Assembly: GCA_965656785.1 (NCBI GenBank)
Contig: CBFHLY010000017.1
Coordinates: forward strand, 10,459 to 74,458
From: JALQTD01 sp965656785
Lineage (GTDB): Bacteria; Bacteroidota; Bacteroidia; Flavobacteriales_D; Sanyastnellaceae
Reading direction: 5' to 3'
DNA: 64,000 bases
Positions 41,954 to 51,003 of this stretch are shown piece after piece. Under the pieces are notes generated by a model. It did not search any database, was not told the DNA's origin, and worked only from the letters and a program-made list of their open reading frames with translations. A program made the position numbers and the translations under genes. Positions within the stretch are counted from its first letter, which is position 1, and every line of letters starts with the position of its first letter.

Positions 41954-42897
41954 GCTCGGTCATCCAAGTTGAGGGCGTTTCCAAGACCTATCGAGGTCAT
42001 CGGGCGTTGAAGGGCGTGTCGCTGGAGATTCCGCAAGGCGGGGTTTTCGGCCTCTTGGGCCCCAACGGTGCCGGCAAGACCACCCTCATTCGGATGCTGG
42101 CGGGCATCACCGCCCCGGACGAGGGCCGCATCGCCTTTTTCGGGGAGCCCCTCGAACGCCATCACCAGATGCGCGTCGGTTACTTGCCGGAAGAGCGAGG
42201 CTTGTATAAAACCATGAAGGTGGGCGAACAAGGCATTTACCTGGGCCAATTGCGAGGCCTGAGCCGAGCCGAGGCCATTCGCCGCCTCAAGGTGTGGTTC
42301 GAACGGCTTGAGGTGGACGGTTGGTGGAACCGCCCAGTTTCGGATTTGAGCAAGGGCATGGCCCAAAAAATCCAGTTCATCACAACGGTGCTTCACGAGC
42401 CCGATTTGCTCATTTTGGACGAACCCCTCAGCGGCTTTGATCCCATCAATGCGCAGCGAATCCGTGAAGTCGTTCGAGAATTGAGCGAACAGGGAACGAC
42501 CATCCTGCTTTCAACGCACGACATGCCGAGCGTGGAGGAGATGTGCAGCACCGTCACGCTCGTTCATCAAGGCGAGGTGCTGCTTGCGGGGGGCGTTTCG
42601 GATTTGCGCGAGCAAGCGAGGCAAGGTCGGGTGCGCGTAGTGTTCGAAGGCGAGGCCATCGGCTTCACTGCGGCCCTCGGGGCAGCGGCGGAACTGGTCA
42701 GCTTGCGTTCGATTGAGCATCCGAGGCATCACGAGGCCATTTTACGTTTGCCTGAATCCGCCGATTGGCCGGAATGGGTGAAGTGGTTGGCGAGCGAGGT
42801 TCGGCTCATCGCGTGCGAACCGTATGCCACTTCGATGCGTGAGATTTTCATTCAAGCGGTTCAAGCCAAGGCCGCAGAACCCCTTTCTGCGACATGA
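41950..42897 (+). CDS. ABC transporter ATPase (NatA-like)
   Basis: This 315-residue ABC ATPase has Walker A LGPNGAGKTT, the signature SKGMAQK (a variant of LSGGQ), Walker B LLILDEP, and the H-loop STHDM. Its C-terminal 80 residues are the DUF4162-like extension of NatA proteins. It is encoded with the permease and Ppx genes, all linked by ATGA overlaps. By homology to NatAB it may export sodium or other ions, or drugs; the true substrate is unknown. Confidence 0.85.
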   Translation: MSSVIQVEGVSKTYRGHRALKGVSLEIPQGGVFGLLGPNGAGKTTLIRMLAGITAPDEGRIAFFGEPLERHHQMRVGYLPEERGLYKTMKVGEQGIYLGQLRGLSRAEAIRRLKVWFERLEVDGWWNRPVSDLSKGMAQKIQFITTVLHEPDLLILDEPLSGFDPINAQRIREVVRELSEQGTTILLSTHDMPSVEEMCSTVTLVHQGEVLLAGGVSDLREQARQGRVRVVFEGEAIGFTAALGAAAELVSLRSIEHPRHHEAILRLPESADWPEWVKWLASEVRLIACEPYATSMREIFIQAVQAKAAEPLSAT

Positions 42898-44219
42898 GCA
42901 GCATCCTTGGACTCATCATTGCCCGAGAATACCTCACTCGGGTACGGCGGAGGGCGTTCCTCATTGGGACGTTGCTGATGCCCGTCTTGAGCGCACTGGT
43001 CATCGGATTCGTGGGCTTAATGGCGAGCCAAACGGAAGGCGAAACGAAGGTGCTCGTCATCGACCGCTCCGGCCTCATCACCCGATGGGATGACGGCTAC
43101 AACGCGTGGGTGCCCACCCATCCCGATTGTTTTCCGGAGCGAACGGATTTGTCCTACCGCTTCGCCGAAGAACCGCTTGCGGACAGCACGTTCATGACCA
43201 GCGACTTCGATGCCATGGTGGACTTCGATGATGCCATTGTCCAACATGGGAAGGCCATGCTGTATTACGAGCGCAGTCCCGGGGTGGTCGTGCAAGGAAA
43301 GATCCAATCGGACTTGAGCCACGCCATCGAACGCTTTCGGGTGAAATCGGAGTTGGCCTTGGATTATGAGACGTATAAGCGGCTCAAAATGAAGGTGTCG
43401 CTCGTCGGGCAAGACATCGTCACGAAGGACCGAGGCGCTACGGGGCGGGCGGTCATTGGCTTTGTATTCTCCCTGACGTTGTTCATGCTCATCAGCATCT
43501 ACGGCGCTCAAATCATGCGCGGCGTCATCGAGGAAAAGGCAAACCGCATCGTAGAAGTCATCATCAGCGCAGTGAAGCCGCGGGTGCTGATGGCGGGTAA
43601 AATCATTGGAGTGGGGCTCGTGGGGCTGACGCAGTTCGTGGCGTTCATCGTCATCGGATGGGCGATGACCGCGTTGGGGGGCTTCTTGTTCGAACAATCC
43701 GGCCTGATTGGCGGGGACGCGGCGTTGCAGGGAGCGGGACTGGACTGGAAGTCGTGGCTTGCGAGTCAGGATGAATTGAGCTTTTTATTGGATGTCAATT
43801 GGGGGGTGATGGCGTTGGCAACGGCGGCGTTTTTCGTCACGGGCTACACGTTGTATGCGAGCCTGTTCGCGGCGGTTGGGGCGGCGGTGAGCGAGGAATC
43901 GGATGCGCAGTATTTGATGTTGCCCGTGATGTTGCCCTTGATCGCTTCCTACGTCATGGCCTCCACTGCGATGCAGGATCCGGAAGGGACGATGGCGGTT
44001 GTGGGGTCCTTCGTTCCGTTTTCGGCGCCCGTTATGATGCTGATTCGCATTCCACTTGGGGTGCCGCTTTGGGAGGTGATGCTGAGTTTGTTGGGCGTGT
44101 CGCTGACGGCGGTCCTCGTGGTGATTTTCGCGGGTCGCGTGTACCGCGTGGGGTTGTTGATGCATGGCAAGCGACCGACCTTCATGGAATTGTTTCGCTG
44201 GATGCGGCACCGATCATGA
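42894..44219 (+). CDS. ABC transporter permease (NatB-like)
   Basis: This 441-residue ABC-2 permease is of the NatB type. It has an N-terminal helix (IAREYLTRVRRRAFLIGTLLMPVLSAL), a ~150-residue external loop, then about six helices including TLFMLISIYGAQIMRGVIEEKANRI, a conserved segment of ABC-2 permeases. It pairs with the preceding ATPase. Confidence 0.87.
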   Translation: MSSILGLIIAREYLTRVRRRAFLIGTLLMPVLSALVIGFVGLMASQTEGETKVLVIDRSGLITRWDDGYNAWVPTHPDCFPERTDLSYRFAEEPLADSTFMTSDFDAMVDFDDAIVQHGKAMLYYERSPGVVVQGKIQSDLSHAIERFRVKSELALDYETYKRLKMKVSLVGQDIVTKDRGATGRAVIGFVFSLTLFMLISIYGAQIMRGVIEEKANRIVEVIISAVKPRVLMAGKIIGVGLVGLTQFVAFIVIGWAMTALGGFLFEQSGLIGGDAALQGAGLDWKSWLASQDELSFLLDVNWGVMALATAAFFVTGYTLYASLFAAVGAAVSEESDAQYLMLPVMLPLIASYVMASTAMQDPEGTMAVVGSFVPFSAPVMMLIRIPLGVPLWEVMLSLLGVSLTAVLVVIFAGRVYRVGLLMHGKRPTFMELFRWMRHRS

Positions 44220-45211
44220 ACCCAATAGGCGTCATCGATTGCGGTTCGAACTCCTTCACCCTCGTCATTGCGCGGGTGGAAGCAGGACGATGGGTGCGTG
44301 AATTTGCGAACAGCTTGCCCGTGGGGTTGGGCGCAGGTGGGTTTCGGAACGCCACCATTCGTGCGGAACGGTTTGCCCGAGGGATGGATGCGCTGGGCGT
44401 GTTCCGCGAAACGCTCAGAAATTATGGGGTGGATGCGGTTTACGTGACGGGCACGAGCGCGCTCCGTGACGCGCGCAACGCCGGGGAGTTTGTGCAAGCG
44501 GTTGCGGATCGAATGGGAATGCGCGTGGAGGTGATCTCGGGGGCGCAAGAAGCGTTTGCGATTTGGAAGGGCGTGGCGATGACTGCGCCGTTGGAAGGGG
44601 AGGAAGTGGGCTTGATGATGGACATCGGTGGCGGCAGCGTGGAGTTTGGGATTTGGTCCAATGGAGGGGAGTGGAACTGGCTGAAAAGCGTGGATGCAGG
44701 CGTGGTGCGCATGAAGGATTATGCCAAACCCAGCGACCCCCTTCTCCAGCGAGGCGCCGACCGGTTGCAGCCGTTCATCAACGAGGTGCTCGAGCCCGTT
44801 CGCGCTGCGATTGCTCAGTGGCAGCCCAACGTCCTGGTCGGTTCGAGCGGTTCCTTCGATGCGTTGGCGTCGCTGCTGCGCCGTGGCCAGCCCCTGCCGG
44901 ATCAGGGCGGGCCGCACGCCGAGGCGGAACGGCTGGATCGCGCGGCCTTGGACGCCCTGCACCGCGAGGCGTTGACGTCGTCGTTGACGGAGCGGTTGGC
45001 GTGGAAGGGGATGCCGTCTTCGCGGGCGCCGTATTTGCCCTTGGCATCCGTGCTCGTCCAAAACGTGTTGCAACACCTCGATGCGGCCTCCCCCGTTCCA
45101 GTGCGGGTTGCGCGCTCGCCCTATGCCCTTCGGGAAGGGCTGGTGGAGTTGGCGGTGGGGGCTGATTTGGCACCATCTTTGGAATCTGTTTGGCCAAACC
45201 TCAACCCATGA
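44216..45211 (+). CDS. Ppx/GppA-family phosphatase
   Basis: This 331-residue ASKHA-fold enzyme is of the exopolyphosphatase/pppGpp phosphatase family. It has the phosphate-binding loop IDCGSNSFTLVIA and MDIGGGSVEFGIW, and VTGTSALRDARN. It is shorter than full Ppx, lacking the C-terminal HD domain, as in many Bacteroidota. Substrate (polyphosphate or pppGpp) cannot be decided. ATGA overlaps link it on both sides. Confidence 0.88.
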   Translation: MNPIGVIDCGSNSFTLVIARVEAGRWVREFANSLPVGLGAGGFRNATIRAERFARGMDALGVFRETLRNYGVDAVYVTGTSALRDARNAGEFVQAVADRMGMRVEVISGAQEAFAIWKGVAMTAPLEGEEVGLMMDIGGGSVEFGIWSNGGEWNWLKSVDAGVVRMKDYAKPSDPLLQRGADRLQPFINEVLEPVRAAIAQWQPNVLVGSSGSFDALASLLRRGQPLPDQGGPHAEAERLDRAALDALHREALTSSLTERLAWKGMPSSRAPYLPLASVLVQNVLQHLDAASPVPVRVARSPYALREGLVELAVGADLAPSLESVWPNLNP

Positions 45212-46386
45212 CGAAAGTCCTCATCATCGACGACGAAGCGCCCATCCGCAACAGCTTGCGGGAACTCCTCGAAGAAGAGGGCTGCCGCGTGGAAGTGGCG
45301 GAAGACGGCGCCAAGGGCCTTTCCCAAGCCGTGAAATTCGCCTTCGATCTCATTTTTTGCGACATCAAAATGCCCCGGATGGATGGCATGGAAGTGCTCG
45401 CGATGCTCAAGGAAAAGGGAGTCGCCACGCCCGTGGTCATGATCAGCGGTCATGGAACCGTGGACGTGGCGGTGCGCGCCATTAAAGAAGGCGCCTTCGA
45501 TTTCATCGAGAAGCCGCTGGATTTGAACCGGCTCATCGTGACCTTGCGCCACGCGACCGAACGCAAGGCGTTGCAGGAAAAAGCCATGGAGTTGGAACGG
45601 GCTTTGAACGAAGAGAAGGCGAACACCATCGTGGGCGAATCCCAAGCCATTCGGAACATCTCGGATCGCATTGCCACGGTGGCCCCGACGGATGCGCGGG
45701 TTTTGGTGACGGGGCCCAACGGGTCGGGGAAGGAATTGGTGGCGCGTCAATTGCATGCGCTCAGCGCACGGGCGGATGCGCCGTTCATTGAAGTCAATTG
45801 CGCCGCCATTCCGTCGGAACTGATCGAAAGCGAATTGTTTGGTCACGAGAAGGGAGCGTTCACGAGCGCAGTGAAGCAGCGGAAGGGCAAGTTCGAGTTG
45901 GCTCATGGGGGCACCTTGTTCTTGGATGAAATTGGCGACATGAGCCCGTCGGCACAAGCGAAGGTGCTTCGGGCGTTGCAGGAGAACCGAATCACCCGGG
46001 TCGGGGGGGATGAGGACATCGCTGTCGATGTGCGGATTGTGGCGGCGACGAACCGGAATTTGTTGGCGGAAATCGACGGGGGGCATTTTCGAGAAGATTT
46101 GTACCACCGGCTCGCGGTGATTTTGGTGGAAGTGCCACCGCTCAATGATCGCCGCGAGGACGTGCCGCTCTTGGTGAATCACTTCTTGGGACGGATCTGC
46201 GGCAATTACAACCTGCCGGTGCCCGTGGTCGGGCCGGAGGCCATGCGCTTGTTGCAGGAGGCGAATTGGCGGGGCAACATTCGCGAATTGCGCAACGTGG
46301 TGGAGCGGCTAGTGATTTTGACTCCAAGGGGAGCGGACATCACGGCGGATGCGATTCGCCAAAACGCGGGACTTTCTGAACGTTAA
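45208..46386 (+). CDS. NtrC-type sigma54-dependent response regulator without HTH
   Basis: This 392-residue regulator has an N-terminal receiver (Asp in FDLIFCDIKMPR, switch Thr/Ser in VVMISGHG, Lys in EKPLD) and the AAA+ domain (Walker A VTGPNGSGKE, Walker B TLFLDEIGD). The sigma54 loop reads GAFTSA, with Ser in place of the usual Gly. After the ATPase it ends with a short tail (DITADAIRQNAGLSER), so no Fis-type HTH is present. It may act without DNA binding, or by an adaptor. No histidine kinase gene is adjacent. The start overlaps the Ppx gene (ATGA). Confidence 0.88.
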   Translation: MTKVLIIDDEAPIRNSLRELLEEEGCRVEVAEDGAKGLSQAVKFAFDLIFCDIKMPRMDGMEVLAMLKEKGVATPVVMISGHGTVDVAVRAIKEGAFDFIEKPLDLNRLIVTLRHATERKALQEKAMELERALNEEKANTIVGESQAIRNISDRIATVAPTDARVLVTGPNGSGKELVARQLHALSARADAPFIEVNCAAIPSELIESELFGHEKGAFTSAVKQRKGKFELAHGGTLFLDEIGDMSPSAQAKVLRALQENRITRVGGDEDIAVDVRIVAATNRNLLAEIDGGHFREDLYHRLAVILVEVPPLNDRREDVPLLVNHFLGRICGNYNLPVPVVGPEAMRLLQEANWRGNIRELRNVVERLVILTPRGADITADAIRQNAGLSER

Positions 46387-46452
46387 CACTTTGGGATAGG
46401 CAACCCCGCGCCCAGGGCTTCGTCAAATCATTGAACGCAAAGCTCTAATCCC

Positions 46453-46866
46453 ATGAATGACCTCGTAATCTTCGGTCGGGAAATTCCCGGTAACCTCGTG
46501 TTCACGTTGTGCTTTCTGTTGCCCATCATCGCCGCGGGCAACCTGAAGTTGTTCCTCAAGGCGGGCCAACCTGCATGGAAGGTGTTCGTTCCAGGGGTGA
46601 ATGTTGCCACGGCGATGACCATCATTGGACGTCCAGCTTGGCATGCTGCCCTGTTCCTCGTTCCGGGGTTCAACGTGTACTTGTTCTTCCGCACCCTCAT
46701 TGAGTTGGCGCAATCGTTCGGAAAGCGCTCGTGGGTGGACTACCTGCTCATTTCGGTGTTCAACGTGTTTTACGTGTTGAACTTGGGGTTGGCCTACGAG
46801 GAGGAGTACAAAGGGCCCGTGTATGGAGCTCAAAAGGAACCGACCAACGGTTGGGCAGCCGCCTGA
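46453..46866 (+). CDS. DUF5684-like membrane protein
   Basis: This 137-residue protein has three to four TM helices (LVFTLCFLLPIIAAGNLKLF, then FVPGVNVATAMTII, and ALFLVPGFNVYLFF). It resembles the DUF5684 domain that in Bacteroidota is also found beside signal peptidase I. Function unknown. It is followed 19 bases later by a bidirectional terminator. Confidence 0.7.
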   Translation: MNDLVIFGREIPGNLVFTLCFLLPIIAAGNLKLFLKAGQPAWKVFVPGVNVATAMTIIGRPAWHAALFLVPGFNVYLFFRTLIELAQSFGKRSWVDYLLISVFNVFYVLNLGLAYEEEYKGPVYGAQKEPTNGWAAA

Positions 46867-46885
46867 GCTTCGGCCTGTTTCATGA

Positions 46886-46913
46886 AAAAAGCCCGGAACT
46901 CCGGGCTTTTTTC
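46886..46913. terminator. Bidirectional terminator between the DUF5684-like gene and alaS
   Basis: AAAAAAGCCCGGA and TCCGGGCTTTTTT pair over 13 bases with a two-base spacer, which in practice gives a short loop, between two convergent genes. Confidence 0.9.
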
Positions 46914-46924
46914 GTTGGGAACGT

Positions 46925-49531
46925 TCAGGAAATGATTTCCCGAGCGGCTTGCAAGGCTTCGGGCAGGCCTTCTGGGTTTTTGCCACCCGCCGTGGCAAAG
47001 AACGGCTGGCCGCCTCCACCTCCGCGGATGGCGGTGGCAAGCCGCTTCACGATTTGGCCCGCATGCAGAGCGCGCTCCTTTACGAGGTCATCACTGATGG
47101 CTACTGAAAGGGTCGCCTTCCCATCGGCCTGAGCGCCAAAGACCCCGAAAAAGGGCGCGTGCTCGGCTTTGAGTTGGAACGCCAAGTCCTTGATGTCCCC
47201 TGCGGGCAAGTCGATTGCGGCGATGAGCACGTTCACGCCGTTGACGGATTCCATGTTCGCCACCAAATCCGATTTCGCCCCCGCAGCGGCTTGCTTTTGG
47301 AAGCTTTCGACCTCCTTCGTGAGGGCGCTGACCTTTTCGAGCAGGTCTTCCACCGCCTTCACTGGGGTCTTCGATTTCAGCAGTTGGTTCAGGGCATGGA
47401 GGGTGGCGCGTTCTTCGACGCTGCGCTCCAGTGCGTGCGCGCCGGTGGTGGCTTCGATGCGCCGGATGCCGGCTGCTACAGCCGATTCCGAAAGGATGCG
47501 GAAGGTGCCCAGGCTACCGGTGGCCGGGGCGTGTGTGCCCCCGCACAGCTCCTTGGAGTTGCCAAATTCAATCATCCTGACCTCGTCGCCATACTTTTCT
47601 CCAAACAACATCAACGCCCCAGCGGCTTGAGCTTCAGCGATGGGAATGGAGCGGTGCTCTTGCAGAGCGAAATTGGCGAGGATGCGCTCGTTGACGCGCT
47701 GTTCGATGGCCGCGATTTCGTCCTCGGTCAAACGAGCAAAGTGCGAAAAGTCGAAGCGCAGGGCGTCAGGCTTGACGAGTGACCCCTTTTGTTCCACGTG
47801 GTCACCGAGCAACTCGCGCAAGGCTTCGTGCAGCAGGTGCGTGGCCGTATGGTTGCGCGCAGCGTCCTCACGGCGGGCAACGTCCACTTCGATCGTGACC
47901 GGAGCAGAAGGGTCTTTCGGCAGGGCGGACGTGGAGTGGACGATGAGGTTGTTTTCGCGTTTCGTGTCGAAAATGGAGATGCAGTCGCCGCCTGAGGTCA
48001 GGTGAGCTTGGTCGCCGATTTGGCCACCGCCTTCGGGGTAGCAGGGGGTGGTTTCGAGTACGATTTGGTAGAAGCGGCGTTTCTTCGCCGCCACTTCGCG
48101 GTACTTGAGGATGCGCGTGTCAGCGGTGAGGTGATCGTAGCCGATGAAGGTGCTGCTGCCTGGAGCGAGTTCCACCCAGTCATCGGCGGTGATTTTGCCG
48201 GCAGCGCGGCTGCGCTCTTTGGCCTGGGCCAAAGCCGCCTCGAACCCCGCCTCATCCAATTTGAACCCCGATTCGCCTGCCATCAGCGCAGTCAAATCCA
48301 CGGGGAAACCGAAGGTGTCGTACAGTTCGAACACGTCCGATCCGCCCAGCGTGCCTCCCTTCGGCAGCGCATCGAGTCGCCCTTGCAGCAATTCGATGCC
48401 CTTCGACAGCGTGCGCAAGAACGCCTCCTCCTCCTCCAAAATGACCCGTTCGATGAGCTCGCCCTGGGCATGGAGCTCTGGAAAGGCCCCGCCCATGTGG
48501 TTGGCGAGCACCGGCACGAGTTGGTGCATGAACGGCTCCTGCAGGTTGAGGAAGGAATACCCGTAGCGGATGGCACGGCGCAGAATCCGGCGAATGACGT
48601 AGCCGGCTCCCGTGTTCGAGGGCAGCTGGCCGTCGGCAATGCTGAAAGCCACCGCGCGGATGTGGTCGGCGATGACCCGGAAGGCCACGTCGGCTTTGCT
48701 GTCGGTGGCGCCGTAAGCGGCACCGCTCAGCGATTCCGTTTTCGCGATCATCGGACGGAACACGTCCGTGTCGTAATTCGATTGCTTCCCTTGCAAAGCC
48801 ATCGCGAGGCGTTCGAGGCCCATGCCGGTGTCGATGTGTTGCGCGGGCAGGGGCTGCAGCGAACCGTTTGCCATGCGATTGAATTGCATGAACACCAGGT
48901 TCCAAATTTCCACCACTTGCGGGTGGTCGGCGTTGACCAAATCCGCTCCCGGCGTCGCCGCCCGTTCCGCCTCACCCCGCAAGTCCACGTGAATCTCCGA
49001 ACACGGCCCACACGGCCCCGTTTCGCCCATTTCCCAAAAGTTATCCTTCTTCCCCGCGGGCAAAATCCGTTCCTCGGCAATCCACTGCTTCCAAAATCCC
49101 TTCGCTTCGGTGTCTTCCGGCAACCCGTCCCGGTCATCTCCGGCAAACACCGTTACAAAAAGCCGATCCGGATCCAGCCCATACCGGTCGACGAGCAACT
49201 CCCACGCCCAAGCAATCGCATCTTCTTTGAAATAGTCCCCGAAGCTCCAATTCCCCAACATTTCGAACATCGTGTGGTGGTACGTGTCCACCCCCACTTC
49301 CTCGAGGTCGTTGTGCTTGCCGCTTACGCGCAGGCATTTCTGGGTGTCGGCTATGCGCGGGTGCACCACCGGGCTGTTTCCCAAGAACAAATCCTTGAAC
49401 GGATTCATCCCCGCGTTGTTGAACATCAGCGTGGGGTCGTCCTTGATGACCATCGGCGCCGAAGGCACGATTTCATGGCCTTTCGAAGCGAAAAAATCCA
49501 AGAAGGTTTGGCGGATTGCGCGGGATTCCAT
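46925..49531 (-). CDS. alaS: Alanyl-tRNA synthetase
   Basis: This 868-residue class II enzyme attaches alanine to tRNA-Ala. The catalytic core has FNNAGMNPFKDLFLG and the editing-domain zinc ligands are HTATHLLHEAL and CGGTHAPAT (His/His and Cys/His). A C-terminal C-Ala domain is present (AIRGGGGGQPFFATAGG). I chose the ATG at 49531 because MESRAIRQTFLDFF is the usual N-terminus; the frame is open 63 bases further. Confidence 0.96.
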   Translation of the reverse strand: MESRAIRQTFLDFFASKGHEIVPSAPMVIKDDPTLMFNNAGMNPFKDLFLGNSPVVHPRIADTQKCLRVSGKHNDLEEVGVDTYHHTMFEMLGNWSFGDYFKEDAIAWAWELLVDRYGLDPDRLFVTVFAGDDRDGLPEDTEAKGFWKQWIAEERILPAGKKDNFWEMGETGPCGPCSEIHVDLRGEAERAATPGADLVNADHPQVVEIWNLVFMQFNRMANGSLQPLPAQHIDTGMGLERLAMALQGKQSNYDTDVFRPMIAKTESLSGAAYGATDSKADVAFRVIADHIRAVAFSIADGQLPSNTGAGYVIRRILRRAIRYGYSFLNLQEPFMHQLVPVLANHMGGAFPELHAQGELIERVILEEEEAFLRTLSKGIELLQGRLDALPKGGTLGGSDVFELYDTFGFPVDLTALMAGESGFKLDEAGFEAALAQAKERSRAAGKITADDWVELAPGSSTFIGYDHLTADTRILKYREVAAKKRRFYQIVLETTPCYPEGGGQIGDQAHLTSGGDCISIFDTKRENNLIVHSTSALPKDPSAPVTIEVDVARREDAARNHTATHLLHEALRELLGDHVEQKGSLVKPDALRFDFSHFARLTEDEIAAIEQRVNERILANFALQEHRSIPIAEAQAAGALMLFGEKYGDEVRMIEFGNSKELCGGTHAPATGSLGTFRILSESAVAAGIRRIEATTGAHALERSVEERATLHALNQLLKSKTPVKAVEDLLEKVSALTKEVESFQKQAAAGAKSDLVANMESVNGVNVLIAAIDLPAGDIKDLAFQLKAEHAPFFGVFGAQADGKATLSVAISDDLVKERALHAGQIVKRLATAIRGGGGGQPFFATAGGKNPEGLPEALQAAREIIS

Positions 49532-49608
49532 GTGGATGAGCGTTAATGTGTGAAAAACCGACCCGGGGTAGGCTTTGAGGGCGTGAAAATACATCGCACC
49601 TTTGCGAA

Positions 49609-50586
49609 ATGCAGAAGCGATTCCATAAGATTCAGTTCAATGAACGGACGCTCGAGTTGGAGCAGGTTCCGTTCGAACTGAAGGATTACGTCTTTCTGTT
49701 CCTCAAGCGCGCGGTGCTGATGGCTGCCATGGTGGGCGGTTCGATTTATGTGTTCGATACGTGGTTCGAGAGTCCTGCGGATTTGGCCCGGGATCGGGAG
49801 CTGGCGTTTTTGCAGGACCAACTCGCTTCATTGAACGAGGATTTGGGCCAAATGGATGCGGTTTTGGCTGACATTTCGCAACGCGACGATGCCATCTACC
49901 GCTCCATCTTCGGAACCGATCCTTACCCCATGCACCTGCGCAACCCGGGAGTCGGCGGGGTGGATCGCACGAAGCACCTCCAAGGGCATGCGTGGTCCGG
50001 GGAGTTGATCGAGGTCACGGAGAGCGTGGCGGAGCTGCAGCGGAAGTTGGTGGCGCAGAGCCGGAGCTTTGATGAAGTGCTGGATTTGGCCCGCAACAAC
50101 ACGGAACTGCTGAAGAGCATTCCGGCCATTCAGCCGGTTCGAAACGAGGACCTCAAGCGCATGGCGAGCGGCTACGGTTACCGCATCCACCCCATTTATA
50201 AAGTGCGCAAGTTCCACTACGGAATGGACTTTTCGGCACCCACGGGAACGGAAATCTTCGCCACAGGGGACGGTGAAGTGGTCCTGGCGAAGCGCAGCTA
50301 CAACGGTTTCGGTCGACACGTCATCATCCGCCACGGCTTCGGCTACGAAACGCTTTACGCGCACATGAGCGAAATTCTGGTGAAGGCAGGCGATCGCGTT
50401 CGACGAGGCGATCTCATCGGCCTCGTGGGCAGCACCGGCACTTCCGTCGCGCCGCACCTGCACTACGAAGTGCACAAGGACGGCGATCGCTTGAACCCCG
50501 CTCATTTCTACTTCAACGACCTCACTCCGGAGCAGTACGAGGAGCTGTTGATGCAATCGGAGCAGGAGAACCAAAGCTTCGATTGA
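49609..50586 (+). CDS. M23-family (LytM) peptidase, membrane-anchored
   Basis: This 325-residue protein has an N-terminal TM helix (FLKRAVLMAAMVGGSIYVFD), a coiled-coil region (RELAFLQDQLASLNEDLGQM), and a C-terminal LytM/M23 domain. The zinc ligands are in HYGMDF and HLHYEVHKDG, and the LYAHMSEI segment completes the site. It therefore should be an active zinc endopeptidase that cuts peptidoglycan crossbridges. It is divergent from alaS with 77 bases between. Confidence 0.92.
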   Translation: MQKRFHKIQFNERTLELEQVPFELKDYVFLFLKRAVLMAAMVGGSIYVFDTWFESPADLARDRELAFLQDQLASLNEDLGQMDAVLADISQRDDAIYRSIFGTDPYPMHLRNPGVGGVDRTKHLQGHAWSGELIEVTESVAELQRKLVAQSRSFDEVLDLARNNTELLKSIPAIQPVRNEDLKRMASGYGYRIHPIYKVRKFHYGMDFSAPTGTEIFATGDGEVVLAKRSYNGFGRHVIIRHGFGYETLYAHMSEILVKAGDRVRRGDLIGLVGSTGTSVAPHLHYEVHKDGDRLNPAHFYFNDLTPEQYEELLMQSEQENQSFD

Positions 50587-50640
50587 CCGAAGTCCGGGAG
50601 CTTTCGCTATCTTCATGCCTGATTTTGAATCCGTTTGCGA

Positions 50641-51003
50641 ATGCCGCCTTTGAATAAGCCCGTGGAAAAGCGATTCTTCACCATCACTGAGGTGGCTGCT
50701 GAGGTGGGGGAGAACGCGAGCACGCTGCGGTATTGGGAGAAGGAATTTCGGCAGCTCACGCCGCGTACGAATGCCCGAGGAAAGCGGTTTTACTCGCGGA
50801 AGGACATTGAATTGATCGCGCGCATTCACGCGTTGGTGCGCCAGCAAGGGTTCACCATCGAGGGGGCGCGCAAGGTGTTGCAAGGAGCGGTCGAGCCCGT
50901 GCCGACCGTTCATGGAGGTGAACGGGAGGCGGTTCTAGAGCGGCTTAAAGCGCTCCGAGCCCGACTTGTAGGCGCCTTGGAATCGGTTCAGTTGGAGGAT
51001 TGA
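50641..51003 (+). CDS. MerR-family transcriptional regulator
   Basis: This 120-residue protein is of the MerR family, with a winged HTH (FTITEVAAEVGENASTLRYWEKEF) and a coiled dimerisation helix. No metal-binding cysteine at the C-terminus, so an effector other than mercury or copper is likely. The next gene (heptose epimerase) is convergent and overlaps it by 16 bases. Confidence 0.9.
   Translation: MPPLNKPVEKRFFTITEVAAEVGENASTLRYWEKEFRQLTPRTNARGKRFYSRKDIELIARIHALVRQQGFTIEGARKVLQGAVEPVPTVHGGEREAVLERLKALRARLVGALESVQLED

Noticed and set aside
48002..49546. Long plus-strand open frame opposite alaS
   Set aside because: Mirror frame of alaS; no start context, no family features.
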